From assembly GCA_009668925.1 (NCBI GenBank), contig SBEK01000036.1:1-25648 (forward strand): a stretch of 25,648 nt of DNA. The letters are read 5' to 3'. The position numbers and the translations under genes were made by a program. The first letter of the stretch is position 1. Every line of letters starts with the position of its first letter. Of the stretch, positions 1 through 6,826 are shown piece after piece. The notes beneath the pieces were generated by a model that ran no database searches, was not told the DNA's origin, and was given only the letters and a program-made list of their open reading frames with translations. Origin of the DNA: Deltaproteobacteria bacterium (GTDB lineage Bacteria; Desulfobacterota; Syntrophia; Syntrophales; Smithellaceae).

Positions 1-2457
1 GCCAATATCCGGAAAAAGAAAGTCTTCAATGAAGCCGAAGTGGTTGATTACATCGAAAAGCGCAACGAAATCCTCTTTAAGGAATGCGCACCCGACCCCG
101 GCCAGCTTAACAAGAAGAAACCGTTCGTGGTGGGGATTCCCCGCTGTTTTTCCATTTACACGCTCTGGCCTCTCTATGCCTGGTTCTTTCATTCCCTGGG
201 CATCGAAACATTCGTCTCGGAAGAAATTTCCCACGAAGGAACGGCCCGCGTGGAAAGCAGTTACTGCTTCCCGGCTGAAATCGCGCACGGGGCCGTCCAG
301 GACATTTTCAACCGCAAGATCGATTACATTTTCCTCCCGCATTTCCGGGACATGGAAAGCTATGAGAAAAACGCGCCGGCCAACTTCTGCCCGATTACGC
401 AGAGTCTGCCTTACTATATCAAGAAAGCCTTTCCGGAAATTCCGGAGGAAAGGTACCTGGCGCCGGTGGTCAGCTTCATGTACGGAACGGAAAAGGCCGC
501 CGAACCATTCATCACTATGGCTGCCGCTCTCGGGGTGAGTGAAGGCGAAGCTAAAGATGCGTTCAATTTAGCCTATGAAAAACAGATGGAATGCTTTACC
601 AAATTCACGGAGTTGGGAAAACAGGCCCTCGATGAAGCGCGCAAGGCCAAACGGCCCGTCATCGCGATTCTGGGACGCCCGTATAACTCTTTCACCACCG
701 ACGCCAACATGGGCATCCCCCGAAAATACTCGTCCCGCGGCTATTCGGTCATTCCTTTCGACATTTTGCCGTTTGCCGATCAGGCCATTTATCCCAACAT
801 GTACTGGTACTATGGCCAGCAGGATATGAAAGCCGGCATGCTGCTGAAGGATGAAGACAACATTTTCGTCACCTACATTTCCAACTTTTCGTGCGCTCCC
901 GATTCCTTCATGCTGCACTATCTGAAATGGATCATGGGCATCAAACCTTTCCTGATTCTGGAGCTGGATTCCCATACCGCCGACGCCGGCGTGGATACCC
1001 GCATCGAGGCGTTCCTCGACATCATTGAAGGATATCGCTCCAAACTTACGGACATCAGGGAAGAACGCTACGATAATGGTCTGCGCTTTATCAACAATCC
1101 CGGTGAAGAGATCCACATCAAAAACAGCATCACCGGTGAAAAAATTCCCATTAAGAATAACCCGCGGGTCAAACTGCTTTTATCCAATATGGGCAGACTC
1201 TCAGCGGAGTTGATCGGCGCGACAATTCGGGGGCTGGGCATCAACGCTCAAGCCATGCCTGTTCCGGACATCTACACGTTGCAGGCGGCGCGCGATCACG
1301 CGTCCGGCAAGGAATGTCTCCCGTCGCATCTGGTTCTGGGCAGCGCGCTCAAATATTTATCCTCCGACCAGTACCGCAAGGACGAAATCTATATCCTCTT
1401 TGTGCCCACCACCACAGGACCGTGCCGGACCGGCCAGTACTTTGTCTTTTATGAAAATCTTTTCAGGGATTTGCGCCTCGAAAATGTGGTGGTCTTCACG
1501 ATGGATTCGGACAACTCCTACACGGAACTGGGACCTCAGTTCACCAAATATGCCTGGTGGGCGGCCGTTATCGGCGACTATATGAAAGACGTAGAAACAT
1601 CTCTCAGAACATGCGCGGCCAATCCGGTTGAGGCCATGAAAATATATGACCAGATCTGGCAGAAGATGATCGGCGTGGCCGAGCACGACATCACCAAAGT
1701 TCTACCGGTTCTAAAAGACATCGCCGGGACGATTTCGAAAATTCCTCTGGCCAGAAAAATGGAAGACTGTCCCAAGGTATTGATCGTCGGCGAGATTTAC
1801 GTCCGTCGCGATGATTTCGCCGTCGACGAGTTGATTCAACAATTCAGCAAGCACGGTATCGTCGGCAAGGTGTCGAATGTCGCCGAATGGTTTTACTATT
1901 GCGACTTTGTCCGGCACTACGAACTCAAAAAAAGGCTTGGCCTGGTGCCCTGGTACCGTCGCGTTCTGGCCCGGGAATTCCGGGACATTATCGACTGGAA
2001 AATAGAACACATCTACAAAAAGCATGTGGAAAAAAATGTCCGCGCTACCCTGGAGACAACAGGCCTCGTCCCGCATACACCGCACGATATGAAGGCCATT
2101 ATGAAAAACACTGAAAAACATTTCGTCGGCCTGGAGTTGTATTCTGAAATCAGCATCTCCAGCGGCGTTGCCGCGACCGCCATGATGGACGGCTATTCGG
2201 GCATCGTCAACATCTCGCCGTTTGCCTGTTTGATCGGCCGCGTGATCGAGGGACTTTTCACCCCCTGGGCGAGAGAAAGAAAGTATCCGGCCATCTCCAT
2301 TGAAATCGATGGCAACCTTCTGCCCCCCAACGTGCTTTCCAAGCTGGAAATCTTTATGTTGAACGTCAAAAGATTCCGGGGCAAAGGCGACAGCCATTCC
2401 ATGGTGGAACGAGACGGTGCCCGGTCCGTCGCCATTGATCGCAAGATCATCCGCTGA
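1..2457 (+). CDS. 2-hydroxyacyl-CoA dehydratase activase-type protein, C-terminal part (5' end cut by window)
   Basis: The reading frame is open from base 1, so the gene begins upstream; 818 residues are visible. They match the C-terminal half of large 'CoA-substrate-specific enzyme activase' proteins (DUF2229/COG3580-3581 type), whose N-terminal half normally carries BcrAD/BadFG ATPase domains that would lie outside this window. Family-like cysteine motifs are visible: SYCFPAE (near 88-94 of the visible part), ANFCPITQ, NFSCAPDS, KECLPSHL and GPCRTGQ. The segments ILGRPYN and DTRIEAFLDII are also typical. By family knowledge, such proteins use ATP hydrolysis to push a low-potential electron into 2-hydroxyacyl-CoA dehydratases or aryl-CoA reductases. 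The C-terminal half resembles the dehydratase D-component fold, so this may be a stand-alone reductase of unknown substrate. It ends at TGA 2455-2457, next to a hairpin terminator. The family is clear; the substrate is unknown. Confidence 0.85.
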   Translation, partial: ANIRKKKVFNEAEVVDYIEKRNEILFKECAPDPGQLNKKKPFVVGIPRCFSIYTLWPLYAWFFHSLGIETFVSEEISHEGTARVESSYCFPAEIAHGAVQDIFNRKIDYIFLPHFRDMESYEKNAPANFCPITQSLPYYIKKAFPEIPEERYLAPVVSFMYGTEKAAEPFITMAAALGVSEGEAKDAFNLAYEKQMECFTKFTELGKQALDEARKAKRPVIAILGRPYNSFTTDANMGIPRKYSSRGYSVIPFDILPFADQAIYPNMYWYYGQQDMKAGMLLKDEDNIFVTYISNFSCAPDSFMLHYLKWIMGIKPFLILELDSHTADAGVDTRIEAFLDIIEGYRSKLTDIREERYDNGLRFINNPGEEIHIKNSITGEKIPIKNNPRVKLLLSNMGRLSAELIGATIRGLGINAQAMPVPDIYTLQAARDHASGKECLPSHLVLGSALKYLSSDQYRKDEIYILFVPTTTGPCRTGQYFVFYENLFRDLRLENVVVFTMDSDNSYTELGPQFTKYAWWAAVIGDYMKDVETSLRTCAANPVEAMKIYDQIWQKMIGVAEHDITKVLPVLKDIAGTISKIPLARKMEDCPKVLIVGEIYVRRDDFAVDELIQQFSKHGIVGKVSNVAEWFYYCDFVRHYELKKRLGLVPWYRRVLAREFRDIIDWKIEHIYKKHVEKNVRATLETTGLVPHTPHDMKAIMKNTEKHFVGLELYSEISISSGVAATAMMDGYSGIVNISPFACLIGRVIEGLFTPWARERKYPAISIEIDGNLLPPNVLSKLEIFMLNVKRFRGKGDSHSMVERDGARSVAIDRKIIR

Positions 2458-2468
2458 ATCCAAATGAA

Positions 2469-2503
2469 AAGACCTCCCTCGTCAGCTGCACGGGGGAGGT
2501 CTT
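2469..2503. terminator. hairpin terminator between convergent genes
   Basis: A perfect 10-bp inverted repeat (AAGACCTCCC at 2469-2478, GGGAGGTCTT at 2494-2503) with a 15-base loop lies 11 bases after the activase stop codon and 36 bases past the stop of the converging transporter gene. An A-run at 2467-2470 reads as a short U-tract in the minus-strand transcript. It can serve both genes. Confidence 0.75.
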
Positions 2504-2538
2504 CCTGCCAAAATCATTCGCTAGGATATGCTGCTGCT

Positions 2539-3771
2539 TCACGTTTTTTGCGGTGCTTTAAGCAGAACAAACGCCATCACCATGCCGACAACCGCCAGTA
2601 CGGCCGTGGGGTAAAATGCGTAGGTATACGTTCCAAATACGTCCTTCGCCTGACCGGAAATAATGCCGCCGATGATAGCGCCCACGCCGTATGCAAAAAA
2701 GACTACGCCGTAGTTGCGCGCATAATTTTTCATACCGAAGAACGTCGCCGTGGCCGTAGGAGCGATAGCCAGCCAGCCGCCGAGGCACAGCCAGAAGCCG
2801 ATGAAGCTGAGCGTATAAAGCAATGTGTCCCCTGCCTTGGCCACGATCATAATAATCGATACAACAAGGATGAGGATCAAGTTAAGGATGGTGGCATTGC
2901 GGGGCGCGATCTTGTCCGTCAGGAAACCAAAGAGAGGACGTCCCAACGCATTGAAAATCGCGAATACGCCGACGAGCGTCGCGGCCGTTGCGTCAAGTAT
3001 ATTGATAATTTCCTTCCCGACTGGTTTGGAAATACCGATAGCCATCAGTCCCGCAATCGACCCGATCAGAAAGCAGAAAAACAGTCCCCAGAATGTCGAC
3101 GTTTTCACCATTTCTCCGGGGGTGAAATCATTTGCTGCAACTGCTCCCGCGGCAGGCTTCCAACCTGCCGGAACCCAGCCGGCTGCGGGGAACTTGAAAG
3201 GAAGACTCAGAACAACCAGAATAATTCCGAATGCAATACCGAAATACAGGAAGGTGTTCGACAATCCCACAGAAGGAATCAGGACAGAGGCCAGTTTGCC
3301 CGTGATCAGAGCGGACCCGCCGAAACCGGCCAGCGTCAATCCGACAGCCAGCCCTTTTTTATCCGGGAACCACTTTGCGCCCATGGCCACAGGACAGCCG
3401 TAGACAAGGCCAACGCCCGATCCAGCAATCACACCATAGGTCAATGTCAGCACCCAGATATTCGGCGCAAAACTGGATAAAAGCCAACCTAATCCAACAA
3501 TAATACCGCCAATGATTCCAAGCCTGCGCGGCCCCAGTTTTTCCATCACGCGCCCGCCGAAAAACATGGTAACGGCAAAAAACGCCAGGAAAACCATAAA
3601 AGGCAGGTTCGCCATGGATGCGGAAACGTCAAAGGCTTTTCTTACCGGCGCGAGGAAAATACTGTAGGCGTAAACCGCCCCGAGACACACGCACATAATC
3701 AATCCCAGAACCACAAAAATCCATCTGCCGCTTGCGGCAGGCATGCCAAAAACCTTGTCATCAGAACTCAT
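2539..3771 (-). CDS. OFA-family major facilitator transporter
   Basis: A 410-residue inner-membrane protein with about 12 hydrophobic helices. The loop between helices 2 and 3 carries an MFS motif A-like stretch (GGRVMEKLGPRRL, about 72-84). The segment VYGCPVAMGAKWFPDKKG (about 123-140) is typical of the oxalate/formate antiporter (OFA) subgroup. Members exchange or co-transport small carboxylates; formate, oxalate or another monocarboxylate is plausible here, but the substrate cannot be read from sequence. The start at 3771 is preferred over the longer frame from 3819 because GGGGGAGG lies about 7 bases upstream of this ATG, and the extra 16 residues look like untranslated leader. It is a single gene, divergent from mobA and convergent with the activase gene. 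Confidence 0.88.
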   Translation of the reverse strand: MSSDDKVFGMPAASGRWIFVVLGLIMCVCLGAVYAYSIFLAPVRKAFDVSASMANLPFMVFLAFFAVTMFFGGRVMEKLGPRRLGIIGGIIVGLGWLLSSFAPNIWVLTLTYGVIAGSGVGLVYGCPVAMGAKWFPDKKGLAVGLTLAGFGGSALITGKLASVLIPSVGLSNTFLYFGIAFGIILVVLSLPFKFPAAGWVPAGWKPAAGAVAANDFTPGEMVKTSTFWGLFFCFLIGSIAGLMAIGISKPVGKEIINILDATAATLVGVFAIFNALGRPLFGFLTDKIAPRNATILNLILILVVSIIMIVAKAGDTLLYTLSFIGFWLCLGGWLAIAPTATATFFGMKNYARNYGVVFFAYGVGAIIGGIISGQAKDVFGTYTYAFYPTAVLAVVGMVMAFVLLKAPQKT

Positions 3772-3816
3772 GAAGTACCTCCCCCGAAGAATTAGTAAAT
3801 ATTTCGATGTTGAGCT

Positions 3817-3843
3817 CATATAGGTTTACATTTCAAGAGTCAA
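3817..3843 (-). promoter_or_regulatory. putative promoter of the OFA transporter
   Basis: On the minus strand TTGACT (3838-3843) precedes TATATG (3817-3822) with a 15-base spacer; TATGAG, two bases further on, would give 17. The elements lie about 50 bases upstream of the start codon in an A+T-rich stretch. The short spacer leaves this uncertain. Confidence 0.35.
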
Positions 3844-3949
3844 TAAAAATGTCTTCAATTTTGTTATAAAATTCATCATCGACAATTGATCGTTTTGTGG
3901 TAGAGGACATCTGTAAAAAACAGGGGCGCAAAATGATGGGAGACAAAAA

Positions 3950-4549
3950 ATGAACGCGAGCGGAATTATTCTCGCCGGCGGAAAAAACACGCGGATGGGA
4001 CAGAATAAATCGTTTCTGAGCCTTAACGGCGAACGATTGATTGACAGAACCCTGAACCTCTATCGACAAATCTTTACCGATATTATTATCGTCACCAATG
4101 ACCCTCTTTCCTATATCGAATTTACCGATGCCGCTATTGCCACGGACATTTACAAAGGGAAAGGTCCGCTCGGAGGAATCTATACCGGTTTGTTTTATGC
4201 AAAAAATGATTACGCGTTTGTCTGCCCCTGCGACATGCCTTTCTTGAATAGAGACTTCATCGAATATCTCCTGGCACAACATGGAAAAGGCGAGGTGATT
4301 GTCCCGGAAACCGCCGAGGGCTTCCAGCCCCTGCATGCGGTTTATTCACGCAATTGTCTTCCTTCCATTAAAAGGCTGCTGTTGATGGACAAACTCAAGA
4401 TCACCGGGTTTTATCGGGACATGCGGGTTCTGCCCATCAGCGAAGAACGGATTCGCCCCTTTAATGAAGACGGCCGGCTTTTTCTGAATCTGAACACGCC
4501 CGAAGATATGGAAAAGGTTCAAGGTACAAGGCCCAAGGAACAAGGTTAA
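3950..4549 (+). CDS. mobA: molybdenum cofactor guanylyltransferase
   Basis: A cytoplasmic nucleotidyltransferase that joins GMP to molybdopterin, giving the bis-MGD cofactor of formate dehydrogenases and other DMSO-reductase-family enzymes. The N-terminus has the family signature LAGGKNTRMGQNK (8-20, Lys20 for the nucleotide), and CDMPF places the metal-binding Asp at 95. GPLGGIYTGL (about 72-81) is also typical. Length (199 residues) is normal. GGGAG at 3938-3942 sits 7 bases before the ATG. The last 11 or so residues (KVQGTRPKEQG) are encoded by a heptanucleotide repeat and are probably not part of the ancestral fold. No molybdoenzyme or other cofactor gene is adjacent, so the partner enzyme lies elsewhere. 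Confidence 0.9.
   Translation: MNASGIILAGGKNTRMGQNKSFLSLNGERLIDRTLNLYRQIFTDIIIVTNDPLSYIEFTDAAIATDIYKGKGPLGGIYTGLFYAKNDYAFVCPCDMPFLNRDFIEYLLAQHGKGEVIVPETAEGFQPLHAVYSRNCLPSIKRLLLMDKLKITGFYRDMRVLPISEERIRPFNEDGRLFLNLNTPEDMEKVQGTRPKEQG
4513..4547 (+). repeat. heptanucleotide repeat (consensus CAAGGNN, 5 copies) at the mobA 3' end
   Basis: Five tandem 7-base units, AAAGGTT, CAAGGTA, CAAGGCC, CAAGGAA and CAAGGTT, with one extra TT C junction, give a regular AAGG every 7 bases. The array encodes the end of MobA and runs into its TAA stop. The constant AAGG core with two variable bases marks a simple-sequence expansion rather than selected coding sequence. Confidence 0.7.
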
Positions 4550-4858
4550 ATTCCGGCATTTTTCCCTTTCGCCTTAACCTTCTTCCTCCCCCAACGGAAT
4601 TCCCTTTTTCCTCATCACCTTCGTGCCCGGAGCCAGCTTAATCTGCAGGTCATCCGGAACAAACGATTTCGTTGAAAGACGCCCTTGACTATAACCTCTC
4701 CAATCCCTTCCTCTCTCCTCATCGTTTCTTTACATGCCTAACAAAGGCATGATATTGTAAGTTTTTCCGGGAATCATCTTCTCTCCAACAGAACTGGAAG
4801 GACAACTGTTGAAGATGGGACCTTTTTCCCCTTAGTCAAAATGCACTCGCAAAAATCC
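4550..4858. other. intergenic stretch without an intact gene
   Basis: Between mobA and the tetR promoter I see no intact gene. It holds the decayed minus-strand frame described separately, a small hairpin at 4733-4751 (CATGCCT/AGGCATG, 5-base loop, followed by TTTTT at 4762-4766) and an imperfect larger inverted repeat at 4776-4816. No tRNA or known riboswitch was recognised. Confidence 0.5.
4574..4722 (-). pseudogene. possible decayed small minus-strand gene
   Basis: Reading the minus strand upstream from TAA at 4574-4576 gives a protein-like stretch that includes SFVPDDLQIKLAPGTKVMRK and ends GIPLGEEEG. This frame has no ATG before it meets a stop near 4734. A neighbouring frame starts with ATG at 4722 and reads MRREEGIGEVIVKG. 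One base lost around 4682-4690 would join the two into an ordinary small protein of about 49 residues. I do not recognise the family. It could equally be chance; the evidence is only the protein-like composition in both halves. Confidence 0.3.
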
Positions 4859-4887
4859 TTGACAGCTCTGTTCCGTTGATGTAGGGA
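4859..4887 (+). promoter_or_regulatory. putative promoter of the tetR gene
   Basis: A consensus -35 box TTGACA lies at 4859-4864. With a 17-base spacer the -10 position holds TAGGGA (4882-4887), a weak match. The predicted start of transcription falls just before or inside the operator palindrome at 4901-4924, as expected for a self-repressing TetR gene. Confidence 0.45.
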
Positions 4888-4900
4888 TTTTTCATTTTTA

Positions 4901-4924
4901 ATGAATGAATGTTCATTCATGAAC
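4901..4924. promoter_or_regulatory. operator-like palindrome upstream of tetR
   Basis: ATGAATGAA and TTCATTCAT form perfect 9-base arms around a 2-base centre (4901-4920). A second, overlapping dyad GTTCAT-TC-ATGAAC covers 4911-4924. Palindromes of this type next to a TetR gene are usually the operator. It lies between the promoter and the ribosome-binding site (AGGGAGGA, 4925-4932). Confidence 0.7.
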
Positions 4925-4940
4925 AGGGAGGAACAAGCCG

Positions 4941-5525
4941 ATGACGAATTCCGATAAACGCTCCGACATCATACAAGCGGCTCTGGAAATCATTGCCGAC
5001 CGGGGCTTTCACGACGCGCCCATGTCGGAGATAGCAGACAAAGCCCACGTAGCCGCCGGCACGATTTATCGTTATTTCGAAAATAAGGACGTTCTGATCA
5101 ACGAACTGTTCCAGGAACTGGAAAACAGCCTGATCGGGGCTATCCTTCGCAATTACCCGTCGGGACAACCTGTTCAGGACCAATTTTTCCACGTGTTCGG
5201 AGAACTTTGCCGGTACTTAATATCCCATCCTCTTCATTTCCGTTATATGGAACAGTTCTTCAATTCTCCTTATGGAATTTCCAAACGCCGCGACAAACTT
5301 CTGGGTAAGAAGATTGATCCTGAAGGCCATGATACGCTTACCGGAATCCTGCAGAATGGAGTCTCCCAGGAGATCTTGAAAGATTTGCCCATCATCGTGC
5401 TTTCTTCTCTGGCCATCGGTCCCATGCTCTATTTGATACGCGACCATACTCTGGGTTTTGTTGTATTGGAGGAATCCCTGATCAAGCAAATTACCGCGGC
5501 CTGCTGGGACGCAATCAAGAAGTAA
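4941..5525 (+). CDS. TetR/AcrR-family transcriptional repressor
   Basis: A 194-residue cytoplasmic DNA-binding protein. The N-terminal TetR domain has its helix-turn-helix at about 28-47 (MSEIADKAHVAAGTIYRYF), followed by ENKDVLINELF, which is highly typical. The C-terminal ligand domain is variable, as usual, and does not show the inducer. AGGGAGGA lies 8 bases before the ATG. The gene is the first of an apparent four-gene locus with the RND pump genes. The palindromes at 4901-4924 and 5571-5582 suggest that it represses both itself and the pump until a toxic compound binds. The family is certain; the regulon is inferred. Confidence 0.9.
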   Translation: MTNSDKRSDIIQAALEIIADRGFHDAPMSEIADKAHVAAGTIYRYFENKDVLINELFQELENSLIGAILRNYPSGQPVQDQFFHVFGELCRYLISHPLHFRYMEQFFNSPYGISKRRDKLLGKKIDPEGHDTLTGILQNGVSQEILKDLPIIVLSSLAIGPMLYLIRDHTLGFVVLEESLIKQITAACWDAIKK

Positions 5526-5570
5526 TACTAAATATTGATGATCAAAATTAAATTCCATATTTGCGCAAAA

Positions 5571-5582
5571 ATGAATTTTCAT
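5571..5582. promoter_or_regulatory. second operator-like palindrome, upstream of the pump genes
   Basis: ATGAA-TT-TTCAT repeats the inner arms of the palindrome found before tetR (ATGAA-TG-TTCAT) with only the two central bases changed, and the next two bases (TC, 5583-5584) also match. A -10-like TATATT follows at 5591-5596, so bound repressor would cover the promoter. No clear -35 box is seen. Confidence 0.55.
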
Positions 5583-5615
5583 TCGGATCTTATATTGATT
5601 AAACAGAGGTGCAAA

Positions 5616-6812
5616 ATGAAAAGCGATTACAGAATCGGTCTGATAGCTGTCACGGTTATTCTCGCTGCGGGATTAATTCTTGGAGGGTGCGGGCAACAGA
5701 ACGCGGGCGGTCCGCCGCCCTTGCCCGAAGTCGCCGTGGTCACGATAGAGCCGAAGCCGGTAACATTGACCACTGAATTGCCGGGTCGGACAGCAGCCTA
5801 TTTAGTCGCCGAGGTGCGTCCTCAAGTCAGTGGTATTATCCAAAAGAGACTGTTCACGGAAGGTGCCGATGTCCGTGCCGGCCAGGTTCTTTTCCAAATC
5901 GATCCCGCCCTCTATCAGGCGTCGCATGACAACGCCAAGGCGGCGCTGGCCCGTTCCGAGGCGCAGTTTTCCACGATTCAGTTAAAAGAAAAGCGGCTGA
6001 AGGAGTTGCTGGCCGACCGCGCGGTGAGCCAGCAGGATTACGATGATGCGGCCGCAGCGCTTAAACAGGTCCAGGCCGATATTCAATACGCAAAAGCAAC
6101 GCTGGAAACGGCCCGCATCAATCTGAAATATACCACCATCACGGCGCCTATTTCCGGCCGCATTGGAAAATCCAGTGTGACGGAGGGCGCTCTGGTCACG
6201 GCTCAGCAGCCCACGCCTCTGGCCACGATTCAACAACTGGATCCCATGTATGTGGATGTCACCCAATCCACATCGGAAATTCTTCGCCTGCGCCGCCTGT
6301 TGCAGGAAGGCCAAATTGATCCATACAGCAAGAACCAGCAAAAGGTCCGTCTGATGATGAGCGACGGCGCGGAATATCCATTGAAGGGAAATCTGCAATT
6401 TCGCGACATCACGGTCGATCCGACAACCGGCTCAGTTGTTTTGCGCATTGTGTTTCCCAATCCGCAAGGCATTTTGCTGCCCGGCATGTTTGTGAGGGCT
6501 CTGGTGCAGGAAGGGATCAACAAGCAGGCCATTCTGATCCCCCAGCAGGCCGTGTCACGCGACCCCAGAGGAAATCCGGTTACTTTAATCGTGGATTCCG
6601 CCGGAAAGGTTGAGCAGCGACCGCTCACACTGGACCGCGCGCTGGGCGATGCGTGGCGGGTCACAGCGGGTCTTGCGCCCGGCGATCGGGTCATTGTCGA
6701 AGGCATGCTGAAAGTGAAGCCCGGCGTTTCCGTAAGAGCCGTCCCTTTTGAAAATAGGGACCAAAGCGGCGGAAAAAATAAGACTGCGGCCCCGCCTGCC
6801 AAAACTAATTAA
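5616..6812 (+). CDS. RND efflux periplasmic membrane-fusion lipoprotein (AcrA type)
   Basis: A 398-residue periplasmic adaptor that links the inner-membrane pump to the outer-membrane channel. The N-terminus is a lipoprotein signal with lipobox LGGC and lipidated Cys25. Then come a split biotinyl-lipoyl-like domain (about 65-97, EVRPQVSGII, and 171-200, YTTITAPISGRIG), an alpha-helical hairpin between them (about 100-170) and C-terminal beta-barrel and membrane-proximal domains. The start at 5616 is preferred because it has AGAGG 6 bases upstream and begins exactly at a signal peptide; the longer frame from 5535 adds 27 residues without signal character. The pump gene follows 14 bases downstream, so they form an operon. 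The C-terminus is a Lys/Pro/Ala-rich tail. Confidence 0.92.
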   Translation: MKSDYRIGLIAVTVILAAGLILGGCGQQNAGGPPPLPEVAVVTIEPKPVTLTTELPGRTAAYLVAEVRPQVSGIIQKRLFTEGADVRAGQVLFQIDPALYQASHDNAKAALARSEAQFSTIQLKEKRLKELLADRAVSQQDYDDAAAALKQVQADIQYAKATLETARINLKYTTITAPISGRIGKSSVTEGALVTAQQPTPLATIQQLDPMYVDVTQSTSEILRLRRLLQEGQIDPYSKNQQKVRLMMSDGAEYPLKGNLQFRDITVDPTTGSVVLRIVFPNPQGILLPGMFVRALVQEGINKQAILIPQQAVSRDPRGNPVTLIVDSAGKVEQRPLTLDRALGDAWRVTAGLAPGDRVIVEGMLKVKPGVSVRAVPFENRDQSGGKNKTAAPPAKTN

Positions 6813-6826
6813 CGGGGGCGCAAAGA

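Noticed and set aside
2464..3480. A 338-codon open frame on the + strand opposite the OFA transporter
   Set aside because: The product is highly charged with low-complexity Arg/Gln/Asp, and the opposite strand encodes a clear 12-helix transporter.
3833..4336. A 167-codon open frame on the - strand opposite mobA
   Set aside because: MobA motifs on the + strand are decisive; this frame has no family features.
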